From Bacteroidales bacterium (GTDB lineage: Bacteria; Bacteroidota; Bacteroidia; Bacteroidales; P3), in contig JAFWOP010000160.1 in assembly GCA_017545365.1 (NCBI GenBank), positions 1-8,153 on the forward strand: DNA of 8,153 nucleotides, given 5' to 3'. Under the pieces are notes generated by a model. The model had not been told where the DNA came from, did no database searches, and was given only the letters and a program-made list of their open reading frames with translations. A program made the position numbers and the translations under genes. The first letter of the stretch is position 1, and every line of letters starts with the position of its first letter. This document shows positions 1 to 3,665 of this stretch, piece by piece.

Positions 1-42
1 TTCCTCGTCCTGGAATCGCTTGCCAAACTCTATAAGTTTCAT
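1..42 (-). CDS. Partial CDS, N-terminal 14 codons; possibly an IS1595-type transposase
   Basis: Reading the minus strand from 42, an ATG opens a frame that stays open to the window edge and encodes MKLIEFGKRFQDEE. The start is supported by a near-perfect Bacteroidetes promoter at 61-92 on the same strand, about 20 nt upstream of the ATG. The rest of the gene lies outside the window. The peptide resembles, from memory, the start of Bacteroidetes IS1595/ISXO2-like transposases, which often begin with a similar 'M-x-L/I-x-E-F...RF-x-x-E' pattern. Fourteen residues are too few to settle this. If it is a transposase, one end of the insertion sequence should lie between about 70 and 208, but I see no convincing terminal inverted repeat there. 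Any other gene with this start is possible. I am fairly sure of the start codon and unsure of the identity. Confidence 0.5.
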   Translation of the reverse strand, partial: MKLIEFGKRFQDEE

Positions 43-60
43 GACTGTCGTATTTTTGTG

Positions 61-92
61 CAAAGGTAGTGATTCTACGGGAAACTACCAAA
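61..92 (-). promoter_or_regulatory. Bacteroidetes-type promoter for the leftward gene
   Basis: On the minus strand, TTTG (complement of 89-92) is followed by a 20-nt spacer and then TACCTTTG (complement of 61-68). This matches the Bacteroidetes primary-sigma consensus of a -33 TTTG and a -7 TAnnTTTG. Transcription would start near 50-55, leaving a very short leader before the ATG at 42. The layout and spacer match the promoter at 1726-1757. Confidence 0.75.
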
Positions 93-107
93 TTATTTGT
101 CGGAAAA

Positions 108-203
108 ATGCGGATAATCATAAAGTTTAAATCACGTCGGTATTTGATAAAATCACGTCGGTACTTGTTAAAATCACGTCGGTATTTAATAGAAATCGCC
201 TAG
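108..203 (+). CDS. Possible 31-codon leader peptide with three KSRRYL(I/L) heptads
   Basis: An ATG at 108 opens a 31-codon frame ending in TAG at 201-203, 5 nt before the start codon of the sigma factor gene. The peptide begins MRIIIKF, then has three heptads (KSRRYLI, KSRRYLL, KSRRYLI), and ends EIA. The heptads are the translation of three 21-bp DNA repeats. Each carries the adjacent arginine codons CGT-CGG, so translation could be a sensing step as in leader peptides, and the closeness to the next gene would allow translational coupling. No ribosome-binding site is visible, and the frame may be a by-product of a DNA repeat whose period is divisible by three. Nothing independent shows that it is translated. 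I know of no family with this sequence. Confidence 0.25.
   Translation: MRIIIKFKSRRYLIKSRRYLLKSRRYLIEIA
129..191 (+). repeat. Three tandem 21-bp direct repeats upstream of the sigma factor gene
   Basis: Three consecutive 21-bp units start at 129, 150 and 171. All share AAATCACGTCGGTA, followed by a variable T-rich end (TTTGATA, CTTGTTA, TTTAATA). The 21-bp period is two helical turns, so a protein binding each unit would sit on the same face of the DNA, as in direct-repeat operators. The repeats lie between the leftward promoter (61-92) and the sigma factor start (209), a natural place to control either gene. The CGTC inside each unit recalls the -10 element of some ECF-sigma promoters, but no matching -35 element is clear. 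Confidence 0.8.
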
Positions 204-208
204 ATAAT

Positions 209-1717
209 ATGAATCAAGAAGAGCAAATCATACTCCGCTGTCAGCAGGGCGACCGGCAGGCTATGGGCCAGCTATACACCGCCATGCACGACGAGCTGCT
301 TGGTGTCTGCCGTCGCTATGTGAACGATGGTAATACCGCCGAGGATTTGCTCCACGATGCTTTCCTGCTCATATTCAGCAAGATAGGCGAGCTGCGCTCT
401 CCACGCAAAGCGCGAGGCTGGATGCGCAAAGTGGTGAAGAACGTTTCCCTGCTCTATGCGGAGAACCAGGACAAATTACCCACCGTCTCACTTGACCAGG
501 TTAGCGAAAAAGTGGATGAGGTGGCGCAGACTCCCCTTCGGGCAGAGGTTGGAGAGAGCCTACCTCTTACTTACGACGAACTGATGAACATTATCGACAC
601 ACTTCCAGAGGGCTACCGTCGTGTGTTCCGCTTGTCGGTGCTCGAAGGACTGAGCCATCAGGAGATAGCAGCCCTGCTCAACATCGAACCCCACTCATCG
701 TCCTCCCAGCTCTACCGCGCCAAGACCATCCTGCGCCAGTCCCTGGCTGTGCTGCTGTTCTCGCTGCTGTTCGTCGTGGTTATGCTCTTCAGGAGAACCA
801 CGCCCCCGAATGACTCTGTAGTAGGTAACGCTTCCCAGCGTTACAATCCCTCCACCGTAGTAGGCAACGCTTCCCAGCGTTACAATTCCTCCACCGTAGT
901 AGGCGACGCTTCTAAGCGTTGCAATCCCTCTATCGAGAACTCTTCCAATATCAGTCAGGCAGTGCCAGAGTCTAAGCATGATAGTTTACAGAAACATGCT
1001 GAGACTGCAACGCATGGAAGCGTTGCCCACTACGGTACAGATGAGATTGCAACGCTTGGAAGCGTTGCCCACTACGATGCCGATGAGACTGCAACGCTTG
1101 GAAGCGTTGCCCACTACCACCTCGACCTCGCATACAGCGGTCTGCCAAACCCCGACCGCAGCACGCTGCCCTACGGCGCAGATGGCATGAACGGCGAGAT
1201 AGACTCCACCGCCCATCACCGTATGCCAATGACCATCAGTCTGAACCTGAGCTACCAGCTCACGAAGCAACTCTCGCTCACCGCAGGCCTGCAGCACACT
1301 TGGCTCTCGTCGGAGTTCAAGACAGGAAACACCTTCTCCTTCACCAACCGCGAGCAGAAGCTGCGCTATCTCGGTCTGAGGCTAGGCGCCGACTACCGTC
1401 TGCTGACTGGACGGCATTGGCATCTCTATGGTTCGGCATCGGCAGTCTGCAACCTGCCCCTGCATGGTTCTTCGCGTACATTATATATTTATAACGGACA
1501 GCAGATAGGTCAGGAGGACACCCGTCTGCATCCAAAGGCACAGTGGTCAGTAGGAGCTGGAATGGGTCTACAGTACGACCTCACGCCCACCGTCGGCTTC
1601 TTCCTGGAGCCTAGCCTGCAATACCACTTCCGCAACGGCGACGGCATTGAGACTTGGTACTCCGACCACCGTCTCTCGCCTACCCTTCCCCTTGGTGTCA
1701 GAATCACAATTAAATGA
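209..1717 (+). CDS. ECF sigma factor fused through one TM helix and a repeat linker to an outer-membrane beta-barrel
   Basis: This 502-residue protein joins parts that are usually separate. Residues about 8-80 are sigma-70 region 2 (AEDLLHDAFLLIFSKI, then WMRKVVKN). Residues about 120-175 are region 4 with its helix-turn-helix (LPEGYRRVF, LSHQEIAALLNI, SSSSQLYRAK, a Bacteroidetes flavour). Residues 179-195 (LAVLLFSLLFVVVMLF, then RR) form one hydrophobic transmembrane helix. Residues 204-306 are a linker built largely from two sets of repeats, VVGNASQRYNPST-like (3 x 13) and TATLGSVAHY-like (3 x 14). Residues about 307-502 show alternating amphipathic strands (TISLNLSYQL, LSLTAGLQHTW, WSVGAGMGLQYDL) ending LPLGVRITIK, as in small outer-membrane barrels. 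The sigma domain should be cytoplasmic, the linker periplasmic and the barrel in the outer membrane. Related Bacteroidetes loci, as I recall, keep the sigma factor and the TM/barrel protein as two adjacent genes; here there is no stop or frameshift between them. Regulated proteolysis is a plausible activation route but is inferred. The start at 209 keeps a full region 2. Confidence 0.85.
   Translation: MNQEEQIILRCQQGDRQAMGQLYTAMHDELLGVCRRYVNDGNTAEDLLHDAFLLIFSKIGELRSPRKARGWMRKVVKNVSLLYAENQDKLPTVSLDQVSEKVDEVAQTPLRAEVGESLPLTYDELMNIIDTLPEGYRRVFRLSVLEGLSHQEIAALLNIEPHSSSSQLYRAKTILRQSLAVLLFSLLFVVVMLFRRTTPPNDSVVGNASQRYNPSTVVGNASQRYNSSTVVGDASKRCNPSIENSSNISQAVPESKHDSLQKHAETATHGSVAHYGTDEIATLGSVAHYDADETATLGSVAHYHLDLAYSGLPNPDRSTLPYGADGMNGEIDSTAHHRMPMTISLNLSYQLTKQLSLTAGLQHTWLSSEFKTGNTFSFTNREQKLRYLGLRLGADYRLLTGRHWHLYGSASAVCNLPLHGSSRTLYIYNGQQIGQEDTRLHPKAQWSVGAGMGLQYDLTPTVGFFLEPSLQYHFRNGDGIETWYSDHRLSPTLPLGVRITIK
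818..924 (+). repeat. Palindromic coding repeat, forward-orientation triplet (copies 1-3)
   Basis: Three 29-bp copies start at 818, 857 and 896, spaced exactly 39 bp (13 codons). Each begins GTAGTAGG and contains an imperfect palindrome of the form GYRACGCTTCYMAGCGTTRC. They encode VVGNASQRYN, VVGNASQRYN and VVGDASKRCN. The palindrome arms vary: copy 1 has GT at one end and AC at the other, where the consensus has GC and GC, so pairing is kept. Copy 3 has a change that still allows a G-U pair in RNA; copy 2 has a C/A mismatch. The 10-nt spacers (TCCCTCCACC-like) are also repeated, so the triplet probably grew by tandem duplication of a 39-bp unit. Confidence 0.95.
1005..1117 (-). repeat. Palindromic coding repeat, reverse-orientation triplet (copies 4-6)
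   Basis: Three 29-bp copies occupy 1005-1033, 1047-1075 and 1089-1117, spaced 42 bp (14 codons), in the opposite orientation to copies 1-3. The core of copies 5 and 6 is the perfect 20-bp palindrome gcaacgcttggaagcgttgc (1049-1068 and 1091-1110, 9-bp arms, 2-nt centre); copy 4 has one mismatch (CAT for CTT). They encode TATHGSVAHY, IATLGSVAHY and TATLGSVAHY in the host frame. Because they are inverted relative to copies 1-3, the two triplets together form a long interrupted inverted repeat (818-1117) around a 80-nt centre. Confidence 0.95.
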
Positions 1718-1725
1718 TGAAAATA

Positions 1726-1757
1726 TTTGGAGTTTATCATAATTAATCGTATATTTG
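1726..1757 (+). promoter_or_regulatory. Bacteroidetes-type promoter for the serpin operon
   Basis: TTTG at 1726-1729, a 20-nt spacer, then TATATTTG at 1750-1757 match the Bacteroidetes primary-sigma consensus (TTTG, about 20 nt, TAnnTTTG). The expected transcription start near 1763-1765 gives a leader of only about 12-14 nt before the ATG at 1777. The leader is A-rich (CAAAATTCAAAACTT) with no Shine-Dalgarno, as is usual in this phylum. It lies 9 nt after the sigma/barrel stop codon, so the serpins can be expressed independently of that gene by the housekeeping polymerase. Confidence 0.85.
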
Positions 1758-1776
1758 CAACCAAAATTCAAAACTT

Positions 1777-3663
1777 ATGAAAAAGAACATTTTACTGATG
1801 AGCCTTCTGCTGATGACCATCTCAGCAGCGGCCTACGAGAACCGCAGACCCATGCTGGTACAGGGAAAGACATGGTGGTATATCTGTCATCATGTTGATT
1901 ACGCGGAAAACTCTGAGTCAGCATGGGAAGTGAGCTACAGGCTACAGGGCGACACCGTCATTGAAGGACGGCAATACATGAAGATGTACCGCGAGGACAG
2001 GTTTGGACGTAAATATCATGGGGCCTTGCGCGAAGACGAGGACGGACGCGTGTGGCAGTATGACTACGAGGGCGACAAGAAAGACTTTATGCTCTGCGAC
2101 TACACCTGCTTGCACTATCCAGGCTCATGGCCAGAAGTTGGCGACGTTGTCGATGTGGTCAAAGTTTTCGGGAAGTTGCTTCACCGCCATAGTTGGAACG
2201 GGATGCTCGGCGTAGAGGGCGTGGGTATGGAAGGAAAGGGACTGGTGCACTATCTGTTTGAGCCTGTCCTCGATCCCAATCCCAACGGCTCCTACGAAGA
2301 AGAGAAGTTTGCATTTGTACAGGGCGATGGCGTCTACTTTACTGCTGCCGACTTCTCGGCTCCCAAGTATATCGAACTGACGCAGGACGAGAAGCAGCTG
2401 GTGAAGCAGAACAACGACTTCGCCTTCCGGCTTTTCAGCACGGCACGCAGCATTGAGCCATCGTCAATGATCCTCTCGCCGCTGAGCATCACCTACGCCC
2501 TGGGTATGCTCAATAACGGTGCCGCCGGACAAACGCAGCAGGAGATTAGCAAAGTGCTGGGCTTTGGTGACGTTGATGCGCAGAATGAGTTCTGCCAAAA
2601 GATGAAACTCGAACTGGCAGGAACGGCATGGTATGACCCCACAAGGTTAAACATCGCCAATACCATATTCGTGAACAAGGGCATGGGATGGCAGGTGAAG
2701 GATGACTTTGCGCAAAAGGCCAGCCAGTATTATATGGCTAATCCTCAGAACCGTGACTTCAGAGATGGTGAGACGCGCGACGTCATCAACCAGTGGGCCA
2801 GCGACCACACTGAGGGCATGATCAAGGAGGTGCTCAGCGAACCGGAGTTCAACCCTCGGGCAGTAAGCTATCTGCTCAACGCCATCTACTTCAAGGGAAT
2901 GTGGAGCAACCCGTTTGAAGCCGAAAACACACGGGAGGAGTCTTTCAACGGCGGCGATGCTGTACCGATGATGAACAAACAGGAAATGCTGGCATATACC
3001 GAGAACGATGTCTTCCAAGAAGTGGTCCTGCCCTACGGCAGCGGCTCCTACCAGATGCAGGTGTTCCTGCCCCGCGTAGGCAAGACGATAGACAATGTGC
3101 TGGAAAACCTCGCCTCCGACAACTCGCTCCTCACCTCTAACCTCCCGTCATACGAGGTTGACCTGAAGCTGCCACGATTTGAAACTAATACGAACATCGG
3201 CCTGAAGAACATCATGTCGGAGCTGGGCATGCCCACGGCCTTCGATCCTTACAATGCTGACTTCTCAAACCTCTGCGTCGAAAACTTCGACCAAAACATA
3301 TACATAGGTCTGATGAAGCAGGTGGCCAAGATTGAAGTGAACGAGCAGGGTACCGAGGCTGCCGCCGTCACCATCATAGGTGAATATACGTCTGGCATTC
3401 CTGAGACGGCCACCTTCTATGCCAACCGTCCGTTCCTCTACGTCATCAGGGAACAGTCAACAGGCATCATTATTTTCATGGGTCAGTATACGGGGAATAC
3501 TTCTTTTGTTGACGGCATCAGCGCTACGCTAAATGATAAAGGAGAAATGATAAATGAAAAATGCTATGACTTGCAGGGCCGACAATTGTCAAATAGTAAA
3601 TGGTCAAATAATCAAATAAAGAAGGGTATCTACATTATAAATGGTAAGAAAATAATCAGATAA
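1777..3663 (+). CDS. Secreted serpin with N-terminal Bacteroidales domain and C-terminal sorting-like tail
   Basis: This 628-residue protein is a serine (or cysteine) protease inhibitor of the serpin family, acting outside the cytoplasm. Residues 1-19 (MKKNILLMSLLLMTISAAA) are a signal peptide. Residues about 20-195 form an extra domain (RRPMLVQGKTWWYI, GDTVIEGRQYMKMYRED) of a type I recall from secreted Prevotella proteins but cannot name. Residues about 200-575 are the serpin fold: SPLSITYALGML (234-245), NAIYFKGMW (369-377), breach region ELGMPTAF (482-489), hinge EQGTEAAAVT (523-532) and signature FYANRPFLYVI (547-557). Counting from P15 Gly525 puts P1/P1' at Ser539-Gly540, supported by the following IP as in alpha-1-antitrypsin (M-SIP). 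The Ala-rich hinge indicates an inhibitory serpin. Residues about 579-628 (CYDLQGRQ, then KKGIYIINGKKIIR) resemble a type IX-secretion or Prevotella C-terminal tail, encoded by strikingly A+T-rich DNA. The next gene starts 2 nt after its stop. Confidence 0.88.
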   Translation: MKKNILLMSLLLMTISAAAYENRRPMLVQGKTWWYICHHVDYAENSESAWEVSYRLQGDTVIEGRQYMKMYREDRFGRKYHGALREDEDGRVWQYDYEGDKKDFMLCDYTCLHYPGSWPEVGDVVDVVKVFGKLLHRHSWNGMLGVEGVGMEGKGLVHYLFEPVLDPNPNGSYEEEKFAFVQGDGVYFTAADFSAPKYIELTQDEKQLVKQNNDFAFRLFSTARSIEPSSMILSPLSITYALGMLNNGAAGQTQQEISKVLGFGDVDAQNEFCQKMKLELAGTAWYDPTRLNIANTIFVNKGMGWQVKDDFAQKASQYYMANPQNRDFRDGETRDVINQWASDHTEGMIKEVLSEPEFNPRAVSYLLNAIYFKGMWSNPFEAENTREESFNGGDAVPMMNKQEMLAYTENDVFQEVVLPYGSGSYQMQVFLPRVGKTIDNVLENLASDNSLLTSNLPSYEVDLKLPRFETNTNIGLKNIMSELGMPTAFDPYNADFSNLCVENFDQNIYIGLMKQVAKIEVNEQGTEAAAVTIIGEYTSGIPETATFYANRPFLYVIREQSTGIIIFMGQYTGNTSFVDGISATLNDKGEMINEKCYDLQGRQLSNSKWSNNQIKKGIYIINGKKIIR

Positions 3664-3665
3664 CT

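Noticed and set aside
96..128. Candidate plus-strand promoter for the sigma factor gene (TTTG at 96-99, TAAAGTTT at 121-128)
   Set aside because: The spacer (21 nt) is acceptable, but the -7 element matches only four of six fixed positions. It is too weak to annotate.
818..1117. CRISPR array
   Set aside because: Repeats are regular, but the spacers are only 10-13 nt, nearly identical, in two orientations and coding in frame. No cas genes are present.
972..1297. Overlapping open frames on both strands across the sigma/barrel linker
   Set aside because: They are by-products of the palindromic repeats, which lack stops in five of six frames. They show no start signals or domain of their own.
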